Positions 52,710-62,916 of a stretch of DNA of 64,000 bases are shown piece after piece. The stretch lies in NCBI GenBank assembly GCA_023265995.1, contig JAHFSA010000005.1, positions 124,001-188,000 on the forward strand. The letters run 5' to 3'. The translations under genes were made by a program, and so were the position numbers. The notes beneath the pieces were generated by a model. The model was not told the DNA's origin. It searched no databases and was given only the letters and a program-made list of their open reading frames with translations. Every line of letters begins with the position of its first letter. The stretch's first letter is position 1. The DNA comes from Perlucidibaca sp. (lineage in GTDB: Bacteria > Pseudomonadota > Gammaproteobacteria > Pseudomonadales > Moraxellaceae).

Positions 52710-54431
52710 TTACTTCGCAGCCTTGGCCGCAGCAGTATTTTCGATCTGGCGGGTGATCACCCACTGCTGCGAGATCGACAGCAGGTTGTTGCACAGCCAG
52801 TACAGCACCAGACCTGCCGGGAACCAGAGGAAGAACACCGTGAAGATCACCGGCATCAGCTTCATGACGCGAGCCTGGGCCGGATCCTGCGGAGCCGGAT
52901 TGAGCATCTGCTGGGTAAACATGCTGACGCCCATGAGCAGCGGCAGGATGAAGTACGGATCCATCAGCGACAGATCCTTGATCCACAGGATCCAGCCGGC
53001 ATGGCGCAGTTCCACCGACTCCATCAGCGTCCAGTAGAGCGCGATGAACACCGGCATCTGCACGAGAATAGGCAGACAGCCGCCGAGCGGATTGATCTTT
53101 TCCTTCTTGTAGAGCTCCATCATGGCCTGCGACAGCTTGGCGCGATCGCTGCCGAACTGCTCCTTCATGCGCTGCATTTCCGGCATGACCCGGCGCATGT
53201 TGGCCATGGAGCGATAGCTCTTGGCGGAGAGATGGAAGAAGGCGCCCTTGACCAGGATCGTCAGCACGACGATGGACCAGCCCCAGTTGCCGAGCAGACC
53301 GTGAATGCTCTTCAGCAGCCAGAACAGGAACTGGGCGATGGGCCACAGCCAGCCATAGTCAACCGTCAGTTCCAGACCCGGCGAAATGGCCTTGAGGTGA
53401 TCCTGGATCTTGGGACCGGCATAGAAATCCGCATAGACCTGGCCCTGGCCACCAGCAGCGACGGTCAGCGGCGAACCGGTGAACCCGATGTTGTGCTCGG
53501 CACCATTGCTGTCGTCACGCGTGCTGACGTTGTTGTGGCTGCCCGGTGCCGGAATCCATGCCGAAACGAAGTAGTGCTGAACCATGGCGACCCAGCCACC
53601 GGTGACTTTCTCGTTGACCGGCTTGTCGGCAAACTTGGCCAGCGCCAGCTTGTTGTAGTTCTTGGCCTCGGTCCACCAGGCACCGCCGAGGAAGGTCACC
53701 ATGCCGAAGGAATGATTCTCCGAGCTGGGATCCTTGGCGCTGTCGCGCTTGAGCTGGCCGAAAAGCACGCCGCTCCACGGCTGGGCCGAGTGATTGCGAA
53801 TGTCATAGCTGACCTTCACCCGGTAATCGCCACGCACGAAGTGATAGATCTTGCTGACTTCAAGGCCTTCCGGCGTGGTGGTCTTGAGCGAAACATCGAG
53901 CTGCTTCTGATCCGGCGCCATGGTGTAGGACACCTGTTCGGCCTGATAGACCGGGCGACCCTTGGCATTGTCATCGAGACCGCTGAAAGCGGAACCGTCA
54001 GCCTGGGCGCGAATCAGACCGCTCTGCGCGACATAGGTGTGTTGCGGCGAACGATCGAGCAGAACGAACGGAGTCTTGTCTTCCACCGTACGCGTATAGG
54101 CCGGCAGGGCGACACGCACGATGTCGCCACCGGTGGTATCGATCTGCATGTCGAGGACGTCGGTCACTACGTGGACCACATTGCCTGCGCCAGCTGCCGG
54201 AGTCACCGGCTGGGACTGTGCGCCAGGAGCAACCGGCAGGCCTTCGGCCGTGGCAGCAGGTGCCTGCGGCAATCCACCGGGAATCGCGGCAACGGGAGCG
54301 GCCTGGGCCGAAGCAACGGCTTCGCTGCTTGCAGCATCACGGTTCGGTGCGTAGTCACGCTGCCAGGACAGGAAGAGGAAATAACTGACCACAGCCAGCG
54401 CGATGAGAATCAGGGTACGACGGATTTCCAT
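52710..54431 (-). CDS. yidC: Membrane protein insertase YidC
   Basis: 573 residues from the ATG at 54431. An N-terminal helix (LILIALAVVSYFLFLSWQ) leads into a large periplasmic domain of about 330 residues, then the conserved core with GNWGWSIVVLTILVKGAFFH, then MPEMQRMKEQFGSDRAKLSQ, and GGCLPILVQMPVFIALYWTL. It inserts inner-membrane proteins alone or with SecYEG. A run of Ala/Pro/Gly (AQAAPVAAIPGGLPQAPAAT) lies after the first helix. Confidence 0.97.
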   Translation of the reverse strand: MEIRRTLILIALAVVSYFLFLSWQRDYAPNRDAASSEAVASAQAAPVAAIPGGLPQAPAATAEGLPVAPGAQSQPVTPAAGAGNVVHVVTDVLDMQIDTTGGDIVRVALPAYTRTVEDKTPFVLLDRSPQHTYVAQSGLIRAQADGSAFSGLDDNAKGRPVYQAEQVSYTMAPDQKQLDVSLKTTTPEGLEVSKIYHFVRGDYRVKVSYDIRNHSAQPWSGVLFGQLKRDSAKDPSSENHSFGMVTFLGGAWWTEAKNYNKLALAKFADKPVNEKVTGGWVAMVQHYFVSAWIPAPGSHNNVSTRDDSNGAEHNIGFTGSPLTVAAGGQGQVYADFYAGPKIQDHLKAISPGLELTVDYGWLWPIAQFLFWLLKSIHGLLGNWGWSIVVLTILVKGAFFHLSAKSYRSMANMRRVMPEMQRMKEQFGSDRAKLSQAMMELYKKEKINPLGGCLPILVQMPVFIALYWTLMESVELRHAGWILWIKDLSLMDPYFILPLLMGVSMFTQQMLNPAPQDPAQARVMKLMPVIFTVFFLWFPAGLVLYWLCNNLLSISQQWVITRQIENTAAAKAAK

Positions 54432-54433
54432 GC

Positions 54434-54682
54434 TTACAGATCCTGTCGGTTGCATGAACCAGGGTAAAAATGCTCGGGTACCGGGTCATAACCACCCGGA
54501 TAGCCAGGATGGCAACGCGCCAGACGCTTTCCTGCAAGCCAGCTGCCCTTGACCAGACCGAAACGCTGCACGGCTTCCTCGGCATAGGCTGAACACGAAG
54601 GTTCGTAACGGCAATGCGGTCCCATCATCGGGCTGATCGCATAGCGGTAGAACCTGATCGGCAGCAAGGCGAGGATTTTCAT
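54434..54682 (-). CDS. yidD: Membrane protein insertion efficiency factor YidD
   Basis: 82 residues with the YidD signature [20 protein letters not shown], then [20 protein letters not shown], and a histidine/cysteine tail ([17 protein letters not shown]). It aids YidC-dependent insertion. It lies between rnpA and yidC, 2 bp from the yidC start. Confidence 0.95.
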   Translation of the reverse strand: MKILALLPIRFYRYAISPMMGPHCRYEPSCSAYAEEAVQRFGLVKGSWLAGKRLARCHPGYPGGYDPVPEHFYPGSCNRQDL

Positions 54683-54691
54683 CGACCGTAC

Positions 54692-55084
54692 CTAGGTGTT
54701 GTCGGCTCGGGTCTTGGCCGGCTGGGCCTGTCTGGCCTTGCGCGCCAGTCGCTGAAAACCATCGCGGCTGGTCTCGTGCAGGCTGACATTGTCGAGACGG
54801 CCGACATCCTGCCTTGCCAGGAAGACAATGTCCATGGGAGGAAGCTCAGCCTGCAGCAATCGAAAGTTCTCGCGCACACAACGCTTGATGCGGTTGCGGT
54901 CAACGGCAAGACGGACTTTCTTCTTGGCGACGATGAAACCAAGGCGGGAATTGGGCGTAGCGGAAGGCACTGCCAGGAGGAGGAAATGGCTCTGGCTGGC
55001 CTTGAACAACGCGCCATCCATGACCCGCTTGAAGTCTGCCGGTGTCAGCAGCCTCAGGGATCGAGGATAGCGCTTGTCGATCAC
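54692..55084 (-). CDS. rnpA: Ribonuclease P protein component
   Basis: 130 residues. The RNR motif is in VRLAVDRNRIKRCVRENFRL, preceded by GFIVAKKKV. The start is GTG at 55084; no ATG sits suitably upstream, and the reading frame further upstream is rpmH in another frame. It lies 5 bp after rpmH, so the ribosome site is inside the rpmH end. The RNA partner rnpB is not in the window. The Ala/Lys-rich tail after ARKARQAQPAKT is longer than in E. coli. Confidence 0.93.
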   Translation of the reverse strand: MIDKRYPRSLRLLTPADFKRVMDGALFKASQSHFLLLAVPSATPNSRLGFIVAKKKVRLAVDRNRIKRCVRENFRLLQAELPPMDIVFLARQDVGRLDNVSLHETSRDGFQRLARKARQAQPAKTRADNT

Positions 55085-55089
55085 CTGAC

Positions 55090-55224
55090 TCAGACGGTCA
55101 GACGCTTGCGGCCCTTGGCACGACGACGTGCGAGAACCTGACGGCCGTTCTTGGTGGCCATGCGAGCGCGGAAGCCGTGGGTGCGCTTCTGCTTCAGGGT
55201 GCTGGGTTGAAAGGTACGCTTCAT
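55090..55224 (-). CDS. rpmH: Ribosomal protein L34
   Basis: 44 residues: [20 protein letters not shown] then [20 protein letters not shown] and RLTV. It is highly basic and of the standard L34 length. It is first in rpmH-rnpA-yidD-yidC-mnmE, next to the origin. Confidence 0.97.
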   Translation of the reverse strand: MKRTFQPSTLKQKRTHGFRARMATKNGRQVLARRRAKGRKRLTV

Positions 55225-55715
55225 GATCTGTGATCCGATCTGTCTGGCCCGTCCGGGCGGAAAGGTGCGAAATAGTATGGAAAGCGACCAGTGCTGTCAA
55301 TGCACTTTCTCGATTGCCTGGTTCCTGCTGCTGCTTTGCCTGGTCTGAAGCTCGTTGGCAATTTTTTGTGCACAAGACGAGAGACCATCCTGTCTAACTA
55401 ATCTTATATGAATAGAGAAAAGCGGTTGTTTTGGTTATTAGTGACGAAGGTTTCTGTGGACAAGTCATTTTTACCTTTTTAAATCATGATGTTGAGATAC
55501 ATCAAAAGTTGTTCTAAAGGCACCCTTGCAGCCCCGTCAGTTCCTGTGGATGATTGTGGACAACTCCGGCACTCCAAGTTATCCACAGATATCCATGCTC
55601 TGGCTGTCACCTCCATCGACAGCTTTATCCACAGGCAGGAAAACGTGTGGATTTCTTGCTGGTCGGCAGGCTTCGAGGTCCGTAGAATCACGTTTTTGTA
55701 TGTGGATAAGGTGTG
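55225..55715. other. Probable chromosomal origin (oriC) in the rpmH-dnaA gap
   Basis: The gap of about 490 bp holds an AT-rich tract (about 55365-55520, with TTTTTACC and AATCATGATG stretches) and a cluster of DnaA boxes. Perfect boxes: TTATCCACA at 55579-55587 and 55625-55633, and TGTGGATAA (reverse) at 55701-55709. One-mismatch boxes: TGTGGACAA at 55455-55463 and 55555-55563, TGTGGATGA at 55545-55553. A poorer one is at 55646-55654. This location matches oriC in Pseudomonas-type genomes. The box next to the dnaA start may also autoregulate dnaA. No gene is seen here. Confidence 0.85.
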
Positions 55716-57098
55716 ATGTCAGGTAGTGTTTGGCAGGCCGCCCTTCAGCGTCTGGAAGAAGAATATCCAGTCAATCTTTTTCAGATGTGGATTCGTCCCT
55801 TGCAGGTAGACGAAGGCCCTGGCGTGCTCGAATTGCTCGCGCCCAACCCCTTTTTCGTGCGCCATGTCATGGACAAGTTCATGATGCGCATCCGCGAAAT
55901 CGTGCGTGAGGTCTCCGACGGGCATGTCGGTGATGTCACCATCCGGGTCGGCAGTCGTGGCGACAGAATGCCGCGGCAGGCACCTCCTGAAGGCTCTTCC
56001 ACTTCGGCGGCGGCAACGACCCGCGAAAAGCCGCGCACGCCCATGGCTCCGGCTGGCGAGCCAGTTCCCAAGCCTGCAAGCAGCCTCAATCCGCTCTTCA
56101 CCTTTGACAATTTCGTTTCCGGCAAGGGTGCCCAGCTCGCGCATGCGGGCTGTCTGCAGGCGGCTGACAACCCCGGTGCGCCGAACTCGAATCCGCTTTT
56201 CATCTATGGCCCGACGGGTCTCGGCAAGACCCATCTCATGCATGCCGTAGGCAACGAGATCCTGCGCCGAAACCCGAATGCGCGTGTCATGTACCTGACC
56301 TCGGAACGCTTCGTGGGTGACTTCATCACGGCGTTGCAGCGCAACATGATGAACGACTTCAAGCGTCTCTATCGTTCGCTGGACGCCCTGCTGATCGACG
56401 ACATCCAGTTCTTTGCCAACAAGGAAAGCACTCAGGACGAGTTCTTCCACACCTTCAATTCGCTGCTCGAAGGTTCCCGTCAGATCATCATGACATCTGA
56501 CAGAATTCCGAAAGAAATCAATGGGATGGATGACCGCCTCAAGTCCAGGTTTTCCTGGGGGCTGTCGATCCAGGTGGATCCGCCGGACAAGGAAACGCGC
56601 GTTGCCATTCTGCTCAAGAAGTCGCATTCGGCCGGCATAGATCTGCCGCTGGAGCCGGCGCACTTCATTGCCGAGCATGTTCAGGGCAATGTCCGCGAGC
56701 TGGAAGGGGCGCTCAACAAGGTCATCGCGACGGCGCGTTTCCGCGGCTTGCCGGTGACTCTGGAACTGGTGAAGGAAGCCTTGCGCGATGTGCTGCTTGT
56801 GCGCTCGCGGCAGTTTAATATCGACAATATCCAGCGCGTGGTGGCGCAGTACTACCGCATTCCACCGCGTGAACTGACGGGCAAGAAACGCAATCGTTCC
56901 TTCGCCAGGCCGCGCCAGATCGCCATGGCTCTGTCACGTGAACTCACCGGCAACAGCTACCCGGAAATCGGGCTGGCTTTCGACGGACGTGACCACAGCA
57001 CGGTGATTCATGCCTGCGACAAAGTGAACGAGCTGCGCGCCTCCGACTCCACCATCAACGAAGACTATAACAATCTGCTGCGCCTGCTACAGGCTTGA
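55716..57098 (+). CDS. dnaA: Chromosomal replication initiator DnaA
   Basis: 460 residues from the ATG at 55716 (a GTG at 55713 is alternative). Domain I begins SVWQAALQRLEEEYPVNLFQ; domain II is short; the AAA+ domain has GPTGLGKTH and LLIDDIQFF; domain IV carries GRDHSTVIHACDKV, which reads DnaA boxes. DnaA opens oriC to start replication. The TGTGGATAA box just upstream suggests autoregulation. Confidence 0.98.
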   Translation: MSGSVWQAALQRLEEEYPVNLFQMWIRPLQVDEGPGVLELLAPNPFFVRHVMDKFMMRIREIVREVSDGHVGDVTIRVGSRGDRMPRQAPPEGSSTSAAATTREKPRTPMAPAGEPVPKPASSLNPLFTFDNFVSGKGAQLAHAGCLQAADNPGAPNSNPLFIYGPTGLGKTHLMHAVGNEILRRNPNARVMYLTSERFVGDFITALQRNMMNDFKRLYRSLDALLIDDIQFFANKESTQDEFFHTFNSLLEGSRQIIMTSDRIPKEINGMDDRLKSRFSWGLSIQVDPPDKETRVAILLKKSHSAGIDLPLEPAHFIAEHVQGNVRELEGALNKVIATARFRGLPVTLELVKEALRDVLLVRSRQFNIDNIQRVVAQYYRIPPRELTGKKRNRSFARPRQIAMALSRELTGNSYPEIGLAFDGRDHSTVIHACDKVNELRASDSTINEDYNNLLRLLQA

Positions 57099-57116
57099 GC
57101 CCTTGGGAAGATGACC

Positions 57117-58229
57117 ATGAAAGTGTCGATGACTCGTGACCAGTTGTTGAAACCCCTCCAGCAAGTCGCCGGGGTGGTTGAAAAGCGCCAGACCCTGCAG
57201 GTGCTTTCAAATGTGCTGATGGTGGTGGATGGTGGTGAGCTGGCCATGACCGGCACCGACCTCGAGGTTGAACTGGTCGCGCGTCAGAACCTCGACAATG
57301 ACTCGCAGAACGGCCGTGTCACCGTGCCCTGCCGCAAGCTGCTCGACATCTGCCGTGCCCTGCCGGCAACGGCCCAGGTCGAACTCAGTCTCGACAGCCA
57401 GCGTCTGCTGCTGCGCTCCGGCAAGAGCCGCTTCACGCTCGCCACACTGCCCGCCAATGACTTCCCCAACCTGGAAGACACCCTGGCCGGTTCGTTCTCG
57501 CTGAGCCTGTCCCAGAAGGCCCTGAAGCGTCTGATCGACAAGACCTCGTTCGCCATGGCACAGCAGGATGTCCGCTACTACCTCAACGGCATGCTGTTCG
57601 AAGTCACCGAAGGTCGTCTGCGCGTGGTCGCCACCGACGGCCATCGTCTGGCCCTCTGTGATGCACCTATTTCTACACAAGTTCCTGAAAAGGTTCAGGT
57701 TATTGTTCCGCGCAAGGGTGTTCAGGAGCTCTCGCGCCTGCTCTCCGACGAGGACAGCGAAGTTACTCTGACGCTGGGCAGCAATCATCTGCGCGTGACG
57801 GTCGGCAATGTCACTTTCACGTCCAAGCTGATCGATGGCCGCTTCCCGGATTACGAGCGCGTGCTGCCCAAGGGCGGTGACCGTACCCTCGTGGCCGGCC
57901 GTGAAGACCTCAAGTCCTCGCTGCAGCGTGCTGCCATTCTCTGCAACGAGAAGTTCCGTGGAGTGCGTCTGCAGATCGATGGCGAGCAGCTGCGCATTCT
58001 GGCGACCAACCCGGACCAGGAAGAAGCCGAGGAAGAGCTGCAGGTCGAGTACAGCGGCAAGGAGCTGGAAATCGGCTTCAATGTCGGCTATCTGCTCGAC
58101 GTGCTGAACGCCCTCAGTGGCGCCTACACCCGCGCCACCCTCGGCGATACCAACAGCTCGGCGCTGGTGCGCGACAATGATGATGAGCAGGCCGATGCCG
58201 TCTACGTCGTCATGCCGATGCGTCTGTGA
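57117..58229 (+). CDS. dnaN: DNA polymerase III beta sliding clamp
   Basis: 370 residues. The ATG at 57117 (third residue of a slightly longer frame beginning 57111) gives MKVSMTRDQLLKPLQQVAGV, which aligns with E. coli DnaN. The three-repeat clamp fold and the C-terminal VYVVMPMRL are typical. It lies 18 bp after dnaA and 16 bp before recF. Confidence 0.97.
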   Translation: MKVSMTRDQLLKPLQQVAGVVEKRQTLQVLSNVLMVVDGGELAMTGTDLEVELVARQNLDNDSQNGRVTVPCRKLLDICRALPATAQVELSLDSQRLLLRSGKSRFTLATLPANDFPNLEDTLAGSFSLSLSQKALKRLIDKTSFAMAQQDVRYYLNGMLFEVTEGRLRVVATDGHRLALCDAPISTQVPEKVQVIVPRKGVQELSRLLSDEDSEVTLTLGSNHLRVTVGNVTFTSKLIDGRFPDYERVLPKGGDRTLVAGREDLKSSLQRAAILCNEKFRGVRLQIDGEQLRILATNPDQEEAEEELQVEYSGKELEIGFNVGYLLDVLNALSGAYTRATLGDTNSSALVRDNDDEQADAVYVVMPMRL

Positions 58230-58245
58230 CCTGTAGCCGAGTCTC

Positions 58246-59322
58246 GTGACCCTGGTCCGGCTGGAGATTTCCTGCCTGAGAAATCTCCGGCAGGTTTCCC
58301 TGGAGCCAGGGCCTGTCATCAACATCTTTCACGGTCTCAACGGCAGCGGCAAGACGTCGTTGCTGGAGGCTGTACATCTGCTGGGTCTGGGGCGCTCGTT
58401 TCGCACCTTGAAGGCGCGCCGTCTCGTGCAGGATGATGAGCTTGAGGCCACCATCTTTGGCCGGACAGCGGCAGGCCACAGTCTCGGCATAGGCAAGATG
58501 TCCTCCGGTGAGTCCGTGGTGCGCATCAATGGCGCGCCGGCCGGCAGCCTCGCCGTGCTGGCATCCCATCTCCCGCTGCAGCTCTTTGACCCTTCGTCGT
58601 TGAGCATCATGGACGGCCCCTCTCAGCCGAGAAGGCAGTTGCTTGATTGGGGAACGTTTCACGTGGAACATTCTTTCCACGGCTGCTGGTCGCGTGCTCA
58701 ACGGGCGTTGCAGCAAAGGAATTCGCTGCTCAAAGCTGCTAAAATTTCGCCAATGGAATTGCAGGTCTGGGAGCGGGAATTTGCTGAAGCTGCCCTGCCC
58801 TTGCACCTGGCGCGTCAGGCTTTTGTCGAGAGTTGGCTGCCCTGGCTTGCCGCTGCGCTGACCCGCCTTCTGCCGGACATTCCACTGGATGTTGATTACC
58901 AGCCCGGCTGGAATACCCAGGAATTGTTGGTGGATCTTCTGGCGCAATCACGCGACCGGGACAGGGAGCGTGGCTTCACCCAGATAGGGCCTCATCGCGC
59001 CGATCTGAAGATCAGGACACAAGGCGTTGCCGTCGATGAGCGCTTGTCGCGTGGCCAGCTCAAGCTGGTGGCCTGCGCGCTCAAGCTGTCGATGGTCCAG
59101 CGTCTGATGCAGGAGGGCATGCGCCCTCTGCTGCTGCTGGACGATCTGGCTTCCGAACTGGATGCCGTGTCGCGCCAGAAGGTTTGCCAGTGGATAGGCG
59201 AGATGCAGGTTCAGACCTTGATGACCTGCATCGAGCCGTCACAGTTGAAAGATGTGTGGGGCGGGATCCCGCTCAAGTTGTTTCACGTGGAACATGGCTG
59301 TGTCAGTCCGGCGACGGAATGA
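58246..59322 (+). CDS. recF: DNA replication and repair protein RecF
   Basis: 358 residues. The Walker A motif is HGLNGSGKTSLLEAV, the ABC-like signature LSRGQLKLVACALKLS, and the D-loop region LLLLDDLASELDAVSR. RecF loads RecA at gaps with RecO and RecR. The start is GTG at 58246. Two parS-type sites lie inside the gene, where the site is read as Phe-His-Val-Glu-His in each case. Confidence 0.95.
   Translation: MTLVRLEISCLRNLRQVSLEPGPVINIFHGLNGSGKTSLLEAVHLLGLGRSFRTLKARRLVQDDELEATIFGRTAAGHSLGIGKMSSGESVVRINGAPAGSLAVLASHLPLQLFDPSSLSIMDGPSQPRRQLLDWGTFHVEHSFHGCWSRAQRALQQRNSLLKAAKISPMELQVWEREFAEAALPLHLARQAFVESWLPWLAAALTRLLPDIPLDVDYQPGWNTQELLVDLLAQSRDRDRERGFTQIGPHRADLKIRTQGVAVDERLSRGQLKLVACALKLSMVQRLMQEGMRPLLLLDDLASELDAVSRQKVCQWIGEMQVQTLMTCIEPSQLKDVWGGIPLKLFHVEHGCVSPATE
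58655..58670. promoter_or_regulatory. parS-type site 1 inside recF
   Basis: CGTTTCACGTGGAACA differs from the parS pattern TGTTNCACGTGNAACA only at the first base. It codes for Phe-His-Val-Glu-His in RecF. Confidence 0.85.
59279..59294. promoter_or_regulatory. parS site 2 near the 3' end of recF
   Basis: TGTTTCACGTGGAACA fits the parS pattern at every position. It also encodes Phe-His-Val-Glu-His, close to the RecF C-terminus. Confidence 0.92.
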
Positions 59323-61815
<2,493 letters not shown>

Positions 61816-61821
61816 CCCTGC

Positions 61822-61853
61822 TCCGGAAAGGTTTCACGTGAAACCTTTCCGGA
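61822..61853. promoter_or_regulatory. Perfect 32-bp palindrome containing parS-type site 3, after gyrB
   Basis: The stretch reads identically on both strands. Its 16-bp core at 61830-61845, GGTTTCACGTGAAACC, matches parS except at its two outer bases. It begins 7 bp after the gyrB stop. As RNA it would form a very stable 16-bp hairpin, so it could double as the gyrB terminator, but no clear T-run follows. Confidence 0.8.
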
Positions 61854-61876
61854 TGCTTCAACGCTCCCGAGTCAGC

Positions 61877-62806
61877 ATGTCAGCCCTCATTCTGGCGCCC
61901 ATGGAAGGACTGACCGATGTCCACATGCGCCACGTCCTTACACAGATCAGTCGCTATGACTGGTGTGTTTCCGAATTCCTTCGCATCACTGATCAGCTGC
62001 TTCCGGCAAGCTGTTTCCTGAATCATTGCCCCGAGCTGGCGCATGGGTCGCGCACGGTCAACGGGACTCCCGTGCATTTGCAGTTGCTGGGCAGCGAGCC
62101 GGAAGTCATGGCCGAAAATGCGGAGCGTGCTGCCAAGCTGGGCGCTGCCGGCATAGACATCAATTTCGGCTGCCCTGCCAAGACGGTGAACAGGCACAGA
62201 GGCGGCGCGGCACTGCTGGGTGAATCAGCGCTCATGCACGACATAGTTGCCAGCGTGCGTCAGGCGGTTCCGGAGGGCACGCCGGTGAGTGCCAAGATAC
62301 GACTCGGCATTGCCGACAGCTCGGCCTTGCTTGAGAACGCGGATGCCATCCACAGCGCCGGCGCCAGCTGGCTGACCATTCATGGCCGCACGCGCGCGCA
62401 GGGCTACCGACCTCCGGTGGACTGGCAGGCCATAGGCCGGGTCAGCAGCCGCTATCCGGACTGGCGCATCATCGCCAACGGCGACATAGGCAGCGCCGCT
62501 GCCGCGGCGCTCTGCCGCGAGGAAAGCGGTTGCGACGACCTCATGCTCGGACGTGCCGCCGTCAGTGAGCCGGATCTGGTGCAGCGCTTGCGCGAGCCCG
62601 GCCTGCCGGCTCTGGACTGGCCGGCAGTCCATGCCTGGCAGATGGTGTTCCTGCAGCGCATGCAGGGTTCCGAGGCCGGAATCGTCGGGCGCTACAAGCA
62701 ATGGCTGGGCATGACGGCGCTGGTCTATGCCGAGGCCGCCGAGCAGTTCCAGCGCGTCAAGCGGGCAAAGCGCATAGCCGAGGTCACGGCAGCCGTCGGA
62801 ACGTGA
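61877..62806 (+). CDS. dusC: tRNA-dihydrouridine synthase, DusC-like
   Basis: 309 residues from the ATG at 61877; ATG at 61853 and a GTG inside the palindrome are in-frame alternatives, and no start has a strong ribosome site. The FMN-binding barrel shows in LAPMEGLTDVHMRHVLTQIS, and the catalytic cysteine is in DINFGCPAKTVNRHRGGAAL. IIANGDIGSAAAAALC is also typical. DusC reduces U16 in tRNA; the subfamily choice is from length and motif detail. Confidence 0.88.
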   Translation: MSALILAPMEGLTDVHMRHVLTQISRYDWCVSEFLRITDQLLPASCFLNHCPELAHGSRTVNGTPVHLQLLGSEPEVMAENAERAAKLGAAGIDINFGCPAKTVNRHRGGAALLGESALMHDIVASVRQAVPEGTPVSAKIRLGIADSSALLENADAIHSAGASWLTIHGRTRAQGYRPPVDWQAIGRVSSRYPDWRIIANGDIGSAAAAALCREESGCDDLMLGRAAVSEPDLVQRLREPGLPALDWPAVHAWQMVFLQRMQGSEAGIVGRYKQWLGMTALVYAEAAEQFQRVKRAKRIAEVTAAVGT

Positions 62807-62916
62807 TGGCCGGTGTCTTCTGAAATGGCATCGCCTGGTTCGCTGCGCTATCTTCAGTGACATGCCGCGCGACCAAGCGGCGCGTCATTCAAGAGTCATT
62901 GGCCGGGAGCCGCTGC

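Noticed and set aside
54692-55375. Long 227-codon reading for rnpA starting at 55375
   Set aside because: The extra N-terminal part overlaps all of rpmH in a different frame. The GTG at 55084 gives the normal RnpA length.
56934-56950. Possible fourth parS site in dnaA (GTCACGTGAAC)
   Set aside because: Only the central CACGTG and a few flanking bases match; most outer positions differ from the parS pattern.
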